DNA from: Streptococcus oralis
Lineage (GTDB): Bacteria > Bacillota > Bacilli > Lactobacillales > Streptococcaceae
Direction of reading: 5' to 3'
NCBI RefSeq assembly: GCF_002386345.1
Contig: NZ_CP023507.1
Coordinates: forward strand, 1,116,001 to 1,180,000
DNA: 64,000 nt
This document shows, piece after piece, positions 30,062 to 38,721 of the stretch (its first letter is position 1; every line of letters begins with the position of its first letter). The notes beneath the pieces were generated by a model that had not been told where the DNA came from, made no database searches, and saw only the letters and a list, made by a program, of their open reading frames with translations. The translations under genes were made by a program, and so were the position numbers.

Positions 30062-30868
30062 ATGAGTATTAAACTAATCGCCGTCGATATCGATGGTACC
30101 CTGGTTAACAGTAAAAAAGAAATCACTCCGGAAGTCTTTTCTGCCATCCAAGATGCCAAAGAAGCTGGCGTCAAAGTCGTGATTGCAACGGGTCGTCCTA
30201 TCGCAGGTGTTGCCAAACTTCTGGACGACTTGCAGTTAAGAGACCAAGGTGACTATGTCGTGACCTTCAACGGTGCCCTTGTCCAAGAAACTGCTACTGG
30301 CCATGAGATTATCAGCGAATCCTTGACCTATGAGGATTATCTGGATATGGAATTTCTCAGTCGCAAGCTCGGTGTCCACATGCACGCTATTACCAAGGAC
30401 GGTATCTATACTGCCAATCGCAATATCGGAAAGTACACGGTGCACGAATCAACCCTCGTCAGCATGCCCATCTTCTACCGCACTCCTGAAGAAATGGCTG
30501 ACAAGGAAATCGTCAAGTGTATGTTTATCGATGAACCAGAAATTCTCGACGCTACGATTGAAAAAATTCCAGCAGAATTTTACGAGCGCTACTCCATCAA
30601 CAAATCTGCTCCTTTCTACCTCGAACTCCTTAAAAAGAATGTAGACAAGGGTTCAGCTATTACCCATCTAGCTGAAAAACTCGGATTGACCAAAGATGAA
30701 ACCATGGCGATCGGTGACGAAGAGAATGACCGCACCATGCTGGAAGTCGTTGGAAATCCCGTTGTTATGGAAAATGGAAATCCAGAACTCAAAAAAATCG
30801 CCAAATACATCACCAAAACAAATGATGAATCTGGCGTTGCCCATGCTATCCGTACGTGGGTACTTTAA
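30062..30868 (+). CDS. Cof-type HAD phosphatase
   Basis: 268 residues. Motif I DIDGTLVNSKK (nucleophile Asp), motif II ATGRP, motif III Lys near KGSAI, motif IV GDEENDRTML. A type IIB cap lies between about residues 85 and 190. The family dephosphorylates sugar phosphates, nucleotides or cofactors; substrate not predictable. GAGGAAATTT precedes the ATG. Confidence 0.9.
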   Translation: MSIKLIAVDIDGTLVNSKKEITPEVFSAIQDAKEAGVKVVIATGRPIAGVAKLLDDLQLRDQGDYVVTFNGALVQETATGHEIISESLTYEDYLDMEFLSRKLGVHMHAITKDGIYTANRNIGKYTVHESTLVSMPIFYRTPEEMADKEIVKCMFIDEPEILDATIEKIPAEFYERYSINKSAPFYLELLKKNVDKGSAITHLAEKLGLTKDETMAIGDEENDRTMLEVVGNPVVMENGNPELKKIAKYITKTNDESGVAHAIRTWVL

Positions 30869-30893
30869 AATGCTTAACTATTAAAAATAAACG

Positions 30894-30942
30894 ACACCCC
30901 AAAAGGTAGAGATGACACTCTAACTTCCGGGGTGTTCTTTTT
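30894..30942. terminator. Terminator between the HAD gene and the accessory region
   Basis: ACACCCC...GGGGTGT stem with an inner GTAGAG/CTCTAAC-type pairing, and T-runs outside; it separates the convergent HAD gene and the immunity-like array. Confidence 0.7.
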
Positions 30943-30969
30943 GAATTTTCGCCAAATCATCTATTCAAA

Positions 30970-31446
30970 TCATCTAAGTAATCCTAGTCTATCTAGTTCT
31001 TTTAGGGCAGATTCTCTTGATGGGTATGGATTTTTATTGATGAAAATTTTTACTGTTTCGACGTGATGATAAAGATCCATGCTAATCTCTTTTAAATTAT
31101 CAATAAAGACATCAAGTAGTTCCGGTTCAATGTTTTCCAAGGGAGAAGGAAGCTCCTTCTTATTTTCAAACTCAAAAGCTTCTTTAGCAGTCACACCTAT
31201 TGCATAACTAATGTTGTCCCACAAGAGACCATTCGCTTCATTTTCATCTAACTGCATGTAGATAAATATTCCACTGAAGTCTGTCCCATCATCTAAAAGG
31301 TGATAAAGTTCCTCTCCCCTTTTATCTCTATTCTCCAAAAAACTCCAACACGCATCCAAGGCGTTTCGAATATGTGAAGTATATTGCGTTTCCATACGGT
31401 TTGCAATTGCTTCAGCAAAAATCAACATAAAATAACTCGTAAGCAT
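30970..31446 (-). CDS. Imm6-like immunity protein (paralogue A)
   Basis: 158 residues, all-helical. The pattern ALDACWSFLE...ELYHLLDD...NGLLWDNISYAIG resembles the polymorphic-toxin immunity family Imm6; recognition is from memory. It aligns over about 75 residues with the next gene (31479-31973), including LY.L and the NP/NG-LxW stretch, so the two are diverged paralogues. Last gene of the array. ATG at 31446 has GGAGAGG upstream. No toxin partner is adjacent. Confidence 0.6.
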   Translation of the reverse strand: MLTSYFMLIFAEAIANRMETQYTSHIRNALDACWSFLENRDKRGEELYHLLDDGTDFSGIFIYMQLDENEANGLLWDNISYAIGVTAKEAFEFENKKELPSPLENIEPELLDVFIDNLKEISMDLYHHVETVKIFINKNPYPSRESALKELDRLGLLR

Positions 31447-31478
31447 ATCCTCTCCTGATCTATACTTGAACGAATAGC

Positions 31479-31973
31479 CTATTCGTTCTCATCAGATAAA
31501 AATAGTGGTCCAAAGTAGTTTTTAACGAGCTCATCCTTTAAATATCCTTCTATTTCTGGCCCAGATATTTGTGAAATGAGTTCACTGTTTTCAGATAGGA
31601 TTTGTTTGTAGCTTAAGGCAAGAACAGCCAGTGTGTCCTCGTCGACACTTTCTATCGTTTGTGGCAGGTAGACTTCCCCCGAAGCCATATAAGAATAATG
31701 ACAAACTAAGACAAATAAATTAGCGATACAGTTCCATACTAGTGGATTGGTTTTCTTATCTAGCATCTGAAATGTCAAGATATCCTGCTCATCCATATTT
31801 TCCAATCGATTGTATAAATCATCTGGACAAAACCCACTCTCTTTATCAAGCTCCTGTTTTGAAAGTTTTAAGGAGTCAAAGACAAATTCCTTATATTCTT
31901 TCTCACTGATAAAATCTACAAGACCGTATATCAACTCCTGTAGAAAGAGCAACAAATTTTTATTATCTTTCAT
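31479..31973 (-). CDS. Imm6-like immunity protein (paralogue B)
   Basis: 164 residues, acidic and helical. Segment DDLYNRLENMDEQ...TNPLVWNCIANL matches paralogue A in spacing. Predicted cytosolic. It is 32 bp upstream of paralogue A, probably co-transcribed. Function (toxin neutralisation) is inferred from family resemblance and context. Confidence 0.5.
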   Translation of the reverse strand: MKDNKNLLLFLQELIYGLVDFISEKEYKEFVFDSLKLSKQELDKESGFCPDDLYNRLENMDEQDILTFQMLDKKTNPLVWNCIANLFVLVCHYSYMASGEVYLPQTIESVDEDTLAVLALSYKQILSENSELISQISGPEIEGYLKDELVKNYFGPLFLSDENE

Positions 31974-32036
31974 TGATTTTCCTTTTATTACTAAAAATTA
32001 TCTTGGGAATGTATGATTCACTGGAAAAGGTGACAA

Positions 32037-32366
32037 TCACTCTTCCTCCTCAAACATCAGAGCATCTAATTCTTCTCTTTCAGCCGCAATCTCTTCGAAG
32101 GTAGAAATAATATTATTTAAAAATTCTAAGGTGATAATACCAGTCGAATCTCTCATCGTAACCATAGTCCCAATAGCACTCAACTCATGGATGAGTGCTC
32201 TAACCTTTTTCAATTCATCCAAATCTAACATGTCTACTTCTATTACCGTGTCATGATCTTCTATTCTGGATTGAATTAAAGAGAAAGGCAAGGATGAATA
32301 ATTTCTTAACAACTTATAGGTTCCTGACTTGTCACCTATAGAATCTATACAAATAGCTAGCATCAT
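32037..32366 (-). CDS. Small acidic protein, unrecognised
   Basis: 109 residues. Begins MMLAICIDSIGDKSGTYKLLR; the sequence alternates strands and helices and ends in a Glu-rich helix (ALMFEEEE). The central part has the feel of an L7/L12 C-terminal-like fold, but I do not recognise a family. ATG at 32366 or 32363; AAAGGAGT upstream allows either. Located between the membrane protein gene and two Imm6-like genes, so an immunity role is possible only by association. Confidence 0.5.
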   Translation of the reverse strand: MMLAICIDSIGDKSGTYKLLRNYSSLPFSLIQSRIEDHDTVIEVDMLDLDELKKVRALIHELSAIGTMVTMRDSTGIITLEFLNNIISTFEEIAAEREELDALMFEEEE

Positions 32367-32465
32367 TTTTACTCCTTTATACTTGAAAACATCAGTATCC
32401 CATGTCTACAAGGAAAAGATATAAGCTTGAATCTCCTCTATCATGCATCGATTTGTCGTTCTTAC

Positions 32466-32515
32466 TCTTATGGCTTGAAGCCATAAAGATAAAGCAAGCA
32501 TAATAGCTTGCTTGA
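32466..32515 (-). terminator. Two hairpins after the 317-residue membrane protein gene
   Basis: AAGCAAGC TATTAT GCTTGCTT followed by TTATGGCTT CAAGCCATAA on the minus strand. T-runs are poor, so termination may be partial. The remaining gap 32367-32465 has short open frames only. Confidence 0.4.
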
Positions 32516-32518
32516 AAG

Positions 32519-33472
32519 TTAAGGAATTAAAAATTGATTTTCATAATCTTTTGGGAGTTCATAAGATATTTCTCCATTACTATTACCAAATCGACTTTGA
32601 TTAAAAATTGGAAATAGCTTGGAGTCGTACACAGTTTTTATAACAAAACGTTCTCTTTCAAAACTAATAGTTGCAGCTACTGAGGGATCCTTAAAAACTG
32701 ATTGTTCCCCTTGGGAATGCAAGCGAACGTTTATAGTAGCTACTTCTTCAGGATATTTCTCAAATCGAACATCAAAACTAATGTCGCTACCTGTCGAAGG
32801 AATGTACATTTGATATTCACTTACACTGATACTTTGAATCTTTCCTAATTTCTGTTCCAATTCTGGGTCGTTTCTATACAGGTCTGTTTGGATAGCTAGT
32901 TTGAAATTTTCCTCATGTTCTTGTAGCCATCTGTTAAGATTACGAATCATAATTTCTTTTTCAACTTGCCTGGAGGCATCCTTGCTCTTGCGATCAAGTT
33001 TATTCATAGTTTCAGTCAATTTATCTTGCTCTCGCTTCCAATCCCACGAGGGGTCACTTGATACCTCTACTACTGATAAGTACCATCTCCTCATAGTTTC
33101 AGGAGATTTATAAGGATTGGGTTTTATAAATGTAAAAGGACCTATACCAGCATCAGGAAAGTATAATTCTACTTTCATTGACTGCTTGCGATTATTATTA
33201 GCATAGGCTGTAAAGGAAATATGATAATTTCCACCTACATCTCCACCATTATCAAAGCCTCCCCTCGCAGAACCTGGTAAAAGCGTCACTGACTTTATAT
33301 ATTGCCCTTGACTGTCTATGTCTGCAATAATTTCGCTTTTGATAGAATCCGCATGATCATGAATAAACTTACCAGTGTTCCCAATCGGTATCCTAATTAA
33401 CAAATATGACAAACCAATAATAATAAAGGGAACGGAAATTGCAAGGAATATCCACTTGTTCGATTTTAACAT
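32519..33472 (-). CDS. Membrane-anchored protein, unrecognised
   Basis: 317 residues: one N-terminal membrane helix (about 8-27), then a predicted extracellular or periplasm-side domain of beta-strands and a charged helical part (about 150-215). No motif that I recognise. It follows a lipoprotein gene by 91 bp. Surface-facing immunity proteins against secreted toxins (as TipC is to TelC) have this kind of topology, but this link is only contextual. Confidence 0.5.
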   Translation of the reverse strand: MLKSNKWIFLAISVPFIIIGLSYLLIRIPIGNTGKFIHDHADSIKSEIIADIDSQGQYIKSVTLLPGSARGGFDNGGDVGGNYHISFTAYANNNRKQSMKVELYFPDAGIGPFTFIKPNPYKSPETMRRWYLSVVEVSSDPSWDWKREQDKLTETMNKLDRKSKDASRQVEKEIMIRNLNRWLQEHEENFKLAIQTDLYRNDPELEQKLGKIQSISVSEYQMYIPSTGSDISFDVRFEKYPEEVATINVRLHSQGEQSVFKDPSVAATISFERERFVIKTVYDSKLFPIFNQSRFGNSNGEISYELPKDYENQFLIP

Positions 33473-33563
33473 AATATCTCCTGATGCTCATTAAAAATCA
33501 GTTATAAAACAGCTTTTATAGTGCTTTACCTTTCAACCCGACGGTTCCTTTTTTCAATTTCAT

Positions 33564-34244
33564 TCATTGATTATCCTCCCGTTGTTTAAATATAGTTAAA
33601 TCTATTTGAACAGCCTCATCCTTAGATTCCATTAGTATTGAAATTCCATAGATTGTTCCACTAGAGTAATCTAATATTATTCGACAGGTCGTATCTTCTG
33701 GCATGTCGTACTTATTTTTAAGATATTTATAGAGGTCAGAATGATTTTCAGGCTGGTAGATAATATCGCTCAATTCAGTTTCAGCACTCTTAAAGGTTTC
33801 TTTTATATTCAAGGAAGCGAAATAATCTCTTTGTACTACCAAATTAAGAATTTCTTCATCATATAAAGGAGTTACCTCCGACCCATAATTTAACTTCCCA
33901 TTAGAGTAAGTAACAGGAACTGTTTCTTTATTATCCCCAATTTTTATTGTATAGTCACCCTTAATGTCAGATTGGCTAGTATCTAAGAATACTTTATAAT
34001 CCTTTACTACGTTTCCACTCTCTATATAAATACTATTTTTGTAAAGCTTTAATCCATTAAAATCCTTCTTATCTTGCTCTAAAAATTTAAATATAGGCTC
34101 AAACGTTTTTTCAAATTCGTACTGTTCCTTTGTTCTGTTTTTGGGAATGGTTTCACCACCCAAACTACATCCAGTCAGTGTATAAAGAGTCAGGACCATT
34201 AACATCACACTAACAACCCAAAATAAGCGTTTATTTTCCTTCAT
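33564..34244 (-). CDS. Lipoprotein, unrecognised
   Basis: 226 residues. A signal peptide ends in the lipobox LTGC (Cys about 26), so the mature protein is lipid-anchored on the outer face of the membrane after LspA cleavage. The rest is a mixed alpha/beta domain without a known motif. It has its own extended -10 promoter (TGTTATAAT near 34273-34281) just after the hairpin that ends the preceding gene. Possible role as a surface immunity lipoprotein is an inference. Confidence 0.55.
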   Translation of the reverse strand: MKENKRLFWVVSVMLMVLTLYTLTGCSLGGETIPKNRTKEQYEFEKTFEPIFKFLEQDKKDFNGLKLYKNSIYIESGNVVKDYKVFLDTSQSDIKGDYTIKIGDNKETVPVTYSNGKLNYGSEVTPLYDEEILNLVVQRDYFASLNIKETFKSAETELSDIIYQPENHSDLYKYLKNKYDMPEDTTCRIILDYSSGTIYGISILMESKDEAVQIDLTIFKQREDNQ

Positions 34245-34272
34245 CTCTTTCTCCTATACATTCTATGCCTAT

Positions 34273-34304
34273 TATAACATAAAAAAGAGCGTTTCCGCTC
34301 TCTT
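34273..34304 (-). promoter_or_regulatory. Cassette boundary 1: hairpin plus extended -10
   Basis: GAGAGCGGAAACGCTC hairpin with a T-run, then TGT-TATAAT, on the minus strand. The same arrangement occurs near 37045-37075 and 38935-38965. Confidence 0.6.
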
Positions 34305-34306
34305 TG

Positions 34307-34882
34307 TCACTCAGGTAATTCTACCTTCAGGCTCATATCTGTATTCTGTAATGTCTTCTGAACCGCAGCGAGAAAGGCTAGTCCATTATCCGATGGAGAA
34401 TATTGGAATGTGATACGGATGATTTTTTTGTCAAAGCTATCGCCATATCGATCCACATATTGCTTGATTTCGAGGAAGTAGATATAGTTGTTAAGTTTTT
34501 CTTGAAGTTTCAAAAGATGTTCTTCTTCAGTATCTGGAAGCCAAAGATTGCCATCTATTAATAAAAGTTCCAAGTTTGTATCACTCGTTCCGATTGCATC
34601 AATTTCTGAAACATCTAACTGAATAAGAGATTCTTTTATCCAAAATGTTGTTTTTATCAAACGATAAAGTCGATTTATTGCATCACTTTCATTTTTAAAT
34701 TCGTCTCTTATCCAGATATCTTGGCGCTCATTAACCTCATATACTTTATATTGTTTAGACTTCTCATCGTAATAGTATCCCAAGGTAAATTGACCTTCAA
34801 ATCGTTCATCAAGCGCAATATAAAATGTCCCTATTTTATCTCTATGTTTACTAATGAAATTCGCTAGTTCCTGTTTTGTCAT
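34307..34882 (-). CDS. Imm59-like domain fused to DUF6572-like domain
   Basis: 191 residues from ATG 34882 (GGAG upstream). Residues 1-85 (YIALDERFEGQFTLGYYYDE, VYEVNERQDIW) resemble immunity family Imm59. Residues 88-191 (VSEIDAIGTSDTNLELLLIDGNLW...HLLKLQEKLNNYIYFLE...ITFQYSPSDNGLAFL) match what I know as DUF6572. The second domain is nearly identical to parts of the genes at 37114 and 38972. It lies 39 bp after the 184-residue gene. Confidence 0.55.
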   Translation of the reverse strand: MTKQELANFISKHRDKIGTFYIALDERFEGQFTLGYYYDEKSKQYKVYEVNERQDIWIRDEFKNESDAINRLYRLIKTTFWIKESLIQLDVSEIDAIGTSDTNLELLLIDGNLWLPDTEEEHLLKLQEKLNNYIYFLEIKQYVDRYGDSFDKKIIRITFQYSPSDNGLAFLAAVQKTLQNTDMSLKVELPE

Positions 34883-34921
34883 CAAAATTTCTCCATTATC
34901 GCCACAGCCACATTCACTTTC

Positions 34922-35476
34922 CTACAAATTGATATCCTTTGGTGGATTGTAGTATTTTTCCTTGAATTCCTTAAGGATTTTCTCTACCTTTTCCCCCTCA
35001 TAAGACTTGAAAGAAGGAATTGATTTAATATTTCCAATCAATCGACTGTAATATCCACTAGTTTTTAACTCGCTAGGAAGTTTTTCTATTGTATCAAGTA
35101 TAAGAGGAACTAATTTTCTTGTATCAATTTCAAAAGGGAGGGGTTTATATTCCGCTAGAACGAAATCTTGAATCAATAAATATTCCGTAACTTGCCATAT
35201 TTTCTTTTCATCAATACTTAAAGAAAACTCTTTTAATATCTCAAATGTCCTTCTCTCTATATCTTTATCACTTTCTATATACAGAGGGAATAAACAATAT
35301 TCCAGCAGCACCTGAATATCAGTGTATTCTGTTATCATTGAGTTTCGTTGTTGAAAACGATACCTAATGTCCTCTCCAAGAAAAGCTTCTGCTTCTTTTC
35401 CTTCCCTCATCACTTTTAGATAATGTTTGACAAAATTTTGATAATTTTCTTTATTTTTCAATTTATACGTCTGCAT
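34922..35476 (-). CDS. Immunity-like protein, paralogue of the 535-residue protein's N-terminus
   Basis: 184 residues. It aligns end to end with residues 1-180 of the gene at 37114-38721 (shared LLEYCLFPLY, RRTFEILK.FSLS and the identical tail EKVEKILKEFKEKYYNPPK). Helical, cytosolic, family unknown to me. The ATG abuts a TAA (TAAATG) and its GGAG ribosome site lies inside a short frame ending RINQWSN, also found before the paralogue. An extended -10 (TGCTATAAT) is near 35563-35571. Confidence 0.55.
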   Translation of the reverse strand: MQTYKLKNKENYQNFVKHYLKVMREGKEAEAFLGEDIRYRFQQRNSMITEYTDIQVLLEYCLFPLYIESDKDIERRTFEILKEFSLSIDEKKIWQVTEYLLIQDFVLAEYKPLPFEIDTRKLVPLILDTIEKLPSELKTSGYYSRLIGNIKSIPSFKSYEGEKVEKILKEFKEKYYNPPKDINL

Positions 35477-35562
35477 TTAGTTACTCCATTGGTTAATTCT
35501 ACTTATTTCTAGGTATTTACTTGGTCTATTGCTGAATGATGGTATTAAAACTTTGTCTTATT

Positions 35563-35571
35563 ATAGCATAA
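35563..35571 (-). promoter_or_regulatory. Extended -10 promoter before the 184-residue gene
   Basis: TGC-TATAAT on the minus strand about 85 bp before the start codon. Confidence 0.45.
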
Positions 35572-35615
35572 AATAAATACAGAAATAAAAAATGGGGAAC
35601 TTAAGGAAAGAGAAA

Positions 35616-35645
35616 ACCACCTGAAAAAAACTATCAGATGGTAAC
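35616..35645 (-). terminator. Terminator after the three-gene unit
   Basis: ACCATCTGA/TCAGGTGGT stem, T-rich loop and TTTTCTC tail on the minus strand. Confidence 0.6.
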
Positions 35646-35683
35646 TTTTCAATCTTGAACAGACGAATCATTTTCTTAGAATG

Positions 35684-36292
35684 TTAGTTTTGTGATAACT
35701 TCTGCAACATTTCAGGAGAAATTGGGTCTACGAGAACATACTTGGCATCCAACATATAGATACCCTCGGTCAACGACTCTAAGAACTGTCGATAAGGAAC
35801 CTCGGCTAGTTTTTCCCCATCGGCTGTCATGATAAACAGTCGTGCAACTGCAACCTTACTTCCTCGATACTCTTGTAAATATTGAGGTTCTAGCTCTGGT
35901 TGAGCCGGCAAAATAGTTCGTCCTTCACTATTTAGATAATTGATAGGGATAATGATGTCCTCTCCATTTTGCTCTACTTTAAAAACTTGCTGTTCAGAGT
36001 AATAAGCATTTAGCTGTTGGGTAAAGCGCAAACGCTGGTCATAACTATTTAAGAGTTGCTCGTCCTGCACATGGATAATCTGCCCTAGGTAGAGTTCATT
36101 GATGTAAATAGGACGTTTCACTCCCATAATTTCCACGATGGGATGAACTTTTACTTCCTTAGTCAATTCTGAAAGAGCTGATAAGAAAATATCTGTGAAA
36201 TGAAATTCTAGAATAGAATCTTTATCATACGCCACACCATCATGTTCACATACAGTTACGTCTAAGAGAATGAGCAAGGTTTTCAAGAACAT
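35684..36292 (-). CDS. Unrecognised protein, third gene of a coupled trio
   Basis: 202 residues from ATG 36292, which overlaps the preceding TGA (TGATG). Predicted cytosolic, beta-rich, with FTDIFLSALSELTKE, YINELYLGQIIHV and a C-terminal PEMLQKLSQN. I do not recognise a family. It must work with the two genes upstream because the three are translationally coupled. Confidence 0.5.
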   Translation of the reverse strand: MFLKTLLILLDVTVCEHDGVAYDKDSILEFHFTDIFLSALSELTKEVKVHPIVEIMGVKRPIYINELYLGQIIHVQDEQLLNSYDQRLRFTQQLNAYYSEQQVFKVEQNGEDIIIPINYLNSEGRTILPAQPELEPQYLQEYRGSKVAVARLFIMTADGEKLAEVPYRQFLESLTEGIYMLDAKYVLVDPISPEMLQKLSQN

Positions 36293-36561
36293 CAAGGCCC
36301 CAGTCTCCAGTCAGAAGCTGTCGCCAAATCTGGAACAGATACCTGATAAGCTTGACCATCAAAAGATAGACGGAACCCTAAACTAGACTTCTCTTTGACC
36401 CCAAACTGAACAGAATGGAAATCCGAAATAAGAGAGTCCGCAGATGGCTTTAATCCTGCATCCTTAGCGGAAACGCTGTAACATTCAAAGAGTTCTGCTT
36501 GAAGCACCTCACCAATTCTTAGTGATTGGTTGTTTTTTATTGTAAAAATAACTGATTTCAT
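36292..36561 (-). CDS. Unrecognised small protein, second gene of a coupled trio
   Basis: 89 residues, mostly predicted beta-strands (MKSVIFTIKNNQSLRIGEVLQAEL). No family recognised. ATG overlaps the previous stop by 4 bp with AGGAG upstream, and its stop overlaps the next start by 1 bp. Confidence 0.5.
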   Translation of the reverse strand: MKSVIFTIKNNQSLRIGEVLQAELFECYSVSAKDAGLKPSADSLISDFHSVQFGVKEKSSLGFRLSFDGQAYQVSVPDLATASDWRLGP

Positions 36562-37025
36562 ATTTTTCTCCTTCGGTCTACTGGCAAATCCTTTCTACGA
36601 CGTAGAATCGTTACTTCGCTGACAGGGATTTTTCCTGATGCATACATTGTCTCGCCATATTTCTCATCCAATAATTCCGCATCATCAGCTAAATTGTTTT
36701 CAATTAGAAATTCTTTATCAAAAACCAGGAGTCGCACATAAGAATCAGGTGCTGTAAAATCATCATCCCCATGCTTGTGACCAGCCATTGTAAATTCCTG
36801 ACCTTTATATAGGACACGATCATAAACCGAATACCTCTGACTAACCTCACTATAAGGCACAAGCTTCCCGTATACGCCTTCTCCGGCATCATCTACATAG
36901 AAACTATAGGGAACGTATCCTTCTTCCAACATCGCTGGATCTTTTGAAAGTAGGATATAGTCATTTATATAATTCACAAAATTCGAGTATACTTTATTTT
37001 GGTAAACTAGAAATTCTTTACGCAT
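36558..37025 (-). CDS. Unrecognised protein, first gene of a coupled trio
   Basis: 155 residues from ATG 37025, chosen for GGAGGG 5 nt upstream. Motifs include RVLYKGQEFTMAGHKHGDDDF and a basic tail RRRKDLPVDRRRKI. The VLYKGQEF pattern is common in small immunity-like proteins, but I assign no family. Promoter: extended -10 TGGTATAAT near 37045-37054, just behind the preceding hairpin. Confidence 0.5.
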   Translation of the reverse strand: MRKEFLVYQNKVYSNFVNYINDYILLSKDPAMLEEGYVPYSFYVDDAGEGVYGKLVPYSEVSQRYSVYDRVLYKGQEFTMAGHKHGDDDFTAPDSYVRLLVFDKEFLIENNLADDAELLDEKYGETMYASGKIPVSEVTILRRRKDLPVDRRRKI

Positions 37026-37044
37026 ACTAACCCTCCACATATTC

Positions 37045-37076
37045 CATTATACCACAAAAAGAGAGCGGTTTTCGCT
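37045..37076 (-). promoter_or_regulatory. Cassette boundary 2: hairpin plus extended -10
   Basis: GGGAGCGAAAACCGCTCTC hairpin, TTTTT, then TGTGGTATAATG on the minus strand. The same order as boundaries 1 and 3. Confidence 0.6.
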
Positions 37077-37080
37077 CCCT

Positions 37081-37113
37081 CAATTAAGCTAGTAATTCTA
37101 CTTTTATATCTAT
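37081..37113 (-). pseudogene. Fossil 3' end of a DUF6572-like gene
   Basis: Just past the stop of the 535-residue gene, GATATAAAAGTAGAATTACTAGCTTAA reads D-I-K-V-E-L-L-A-stop, matching the DMSLKVELPE-stop ends of the genes at 34307 and 38972, and is followed by the same hairpin. It looks like the remnant left when the 3' part of a gene was replaced. Confidence 0.45.
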
Positions 37114-38721
37114 CTATTCCGTAGTCTGTTCTTTAGCATGGTTCTCTCTAAAATCTTTTTTGGATCTATCAATGACTCTACGCAATTCCTCATCATCAAC
37201 TCCGGGAAGATGGAAATCATAGTTATGTGTCTCTTCTTTTGAAGATTCCGTTCCTGAACTTTCTGCTTTCGTGCTCTCTTCAGTAGAAGACGATGCTCCA
37301 GAATCTGAAGAGTTAGCTCTTTCAGAACTAGAAGAGCTTGATGTTTTAGGTGTTTTGCGGTCCAATTTTGGTATCTTATTGATTTCCTCAATACTAGGTA
37401 TTGGCTTATTCGCTTTAACCGGTCTGTAGAGCATCGCAAAAGAGAAGAATAAGGCTACAACTGTTCCTATACACGCCAAAGTTCTTTTACTCGATTCTGA
37501 CGAAGGAACTTTGACGCCACTTGTACTCAGTTTCTTCCATTCAGGATGTTCCTCTTCTATCTCTTTTTTTTGTTCCCATAGCGGAACTAGCAGAAAATGA
37601 TTAAAAGGCACAACTGTTGCCATAGCTGTTGCTGCAAGTGGGATAAATCTAGAAAGATTAAAAATGAGTACTATGCTTAGTATTGCAAATATAGTAAATA
37701 GAAATATCACTAATCCTAAGCGAATTTTATATTCTTTTTTAATCTGGAGATATCGCTCTTGAGATACCTTTTCTTGATCATGATTTGAATGACTTACATT
37801 TACTGATAAGTTCTTCTTCTCTGGTAAAGTGTCATCCTCAGGCAATTCTACCTTCAAACTCATATCTGTGGGTTGCAATACTTTCTGAACAGCTGCGAGG
37901 AAGGCTAGACCGTTGTCTGATGGAGAATACTGGAATGTGATATGGATGATTTTTTTGTCAAACTTATCACCGTATCGTTCTACATACTGCTTGCTTTCGA
38001 GGAAGTAGATATAGTTATTGAGTTTTTCTTGAAGCTTCAACAAGTGTTCTTCTTCCAGAGATTCTATCCATTTGTTTTCATCAATCAACAACAACTCTAG
38101 ATGGTCATCTGAAACACCCATCGCATCTATACTCGTAACGTCTAGTTCAATTTTCTCAACTGTTTTAATGGTTTCTACTACCTTAGGTGGATTGTAGTAT
38201 TTTTCCTTGAATTCCTTAAGAATCTTCTCTACCTTTTCTTCATCACACTGTCTGTATAACGGACTACGGTCTAATACATTACATAGTCTTTCATAGGTAT
38301 AAGTACGTTTCTGTTCATCTGATAATTTTGAAATACTTTCTATAATATTTCTTACCAACTCATCTGTTTCAATAACAAAGGGAAGGCTTGTATATCTTCT
38401 TAAACGACTGCCTTGCATAGAAATATAATCAGTTACCTTATCTAATTTGACTAGGTCAACCGATAAGCTAAAATCTTTTAAGATTTCAAAGGTTCTTCTC
38501 ACTATATCCCTATCACCTTCTGCATACAGAGGGAATAAGCAATATTCCATTAATACTCCAATATCTGTACTATCAAGTTCATAAGAGTCCCTTTGCCATA
38601 TACGATATTTTGGATTTGTGCCTAAAAAAGCTTCTTCCTCTTTCCCTTCTTCCATCACATTACGATAAAAATTAATAAAAGATTGATAATCTTTAGGCTC
38701 TGGTAATTCATATATTTTCAT
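37114..38721 (-). CDS. Composite immunity-like membrane protein
   Basis: 535 residues. About 1-180: paralogue of the 184-residue protein at 34922. About 185-293: DUF6572-like domain (TSIDAMGVSDDHLELLLIDENKW, LEYNYIYFLESKQY-type, FQYSPSDNGLAFLAAVQ). About 333-378: two membrane helices; a third at about 412-430. About 460-500: Ser/Glu-rich linker; then an acidic tail. In the other locus the first two domains are in separate genes. This fusion puts both N-terminal domains in the cytosol at the membrane. Function not known; toxin neutralisation is inferred from context. Confidence 0.6.
   Translation of the reverse strand: MKIYELPEPKDYQSFINFYRNVMEEGKEEEAFLGTNPKYRIWQRDSYELDSTDIGVLMEYCLFPLYAEGDRDIVRRTFEILKDFSLSVDLVKLDKVTDYISMQGSRLRRYTSLPFVIETDELVRNIIESISKLSDEQKRTYTYERLCNVLDRSPLYRQCDEEKVEKILKEFKEKYYNPPKVVETIKTVEKIELDVTSIDAMGVSDDHLELLLIDENKWIESLEEEHLLKLQEKLNNYIYFLESKQYVERYGDKFDKKIIHITFQYSPSDNGLAFLAAVQKVLQPTDMSLKVELPEDDTLPEKKNLSVNVSHSNHDQEKVSQERYLQIKKEYKIRLGLVIFLFTIFAILSIVLIFNLSRFIPLAATAMATVVPFNHFLLVPLWEQKKEIEEEHPEWKKLSTSGVKVPSSESSKRTLACIGTVVALFFSFAMLYRPVKANKPIPSIEEINKIPKLDRKTPKTSSSSSSERANSSDSGASSSTEESTKAESSGTESSKEETHNYDFHLPGVDDEELRRVIDRSKKDFRENHAKEQTTE

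Noticed and set aside
32367..32518. Two overlapping short frames (31-32 codons) in the gap before the 109-residue gene
   Set aside because: No ribosome site and two frames open at once; no recognisable protein.
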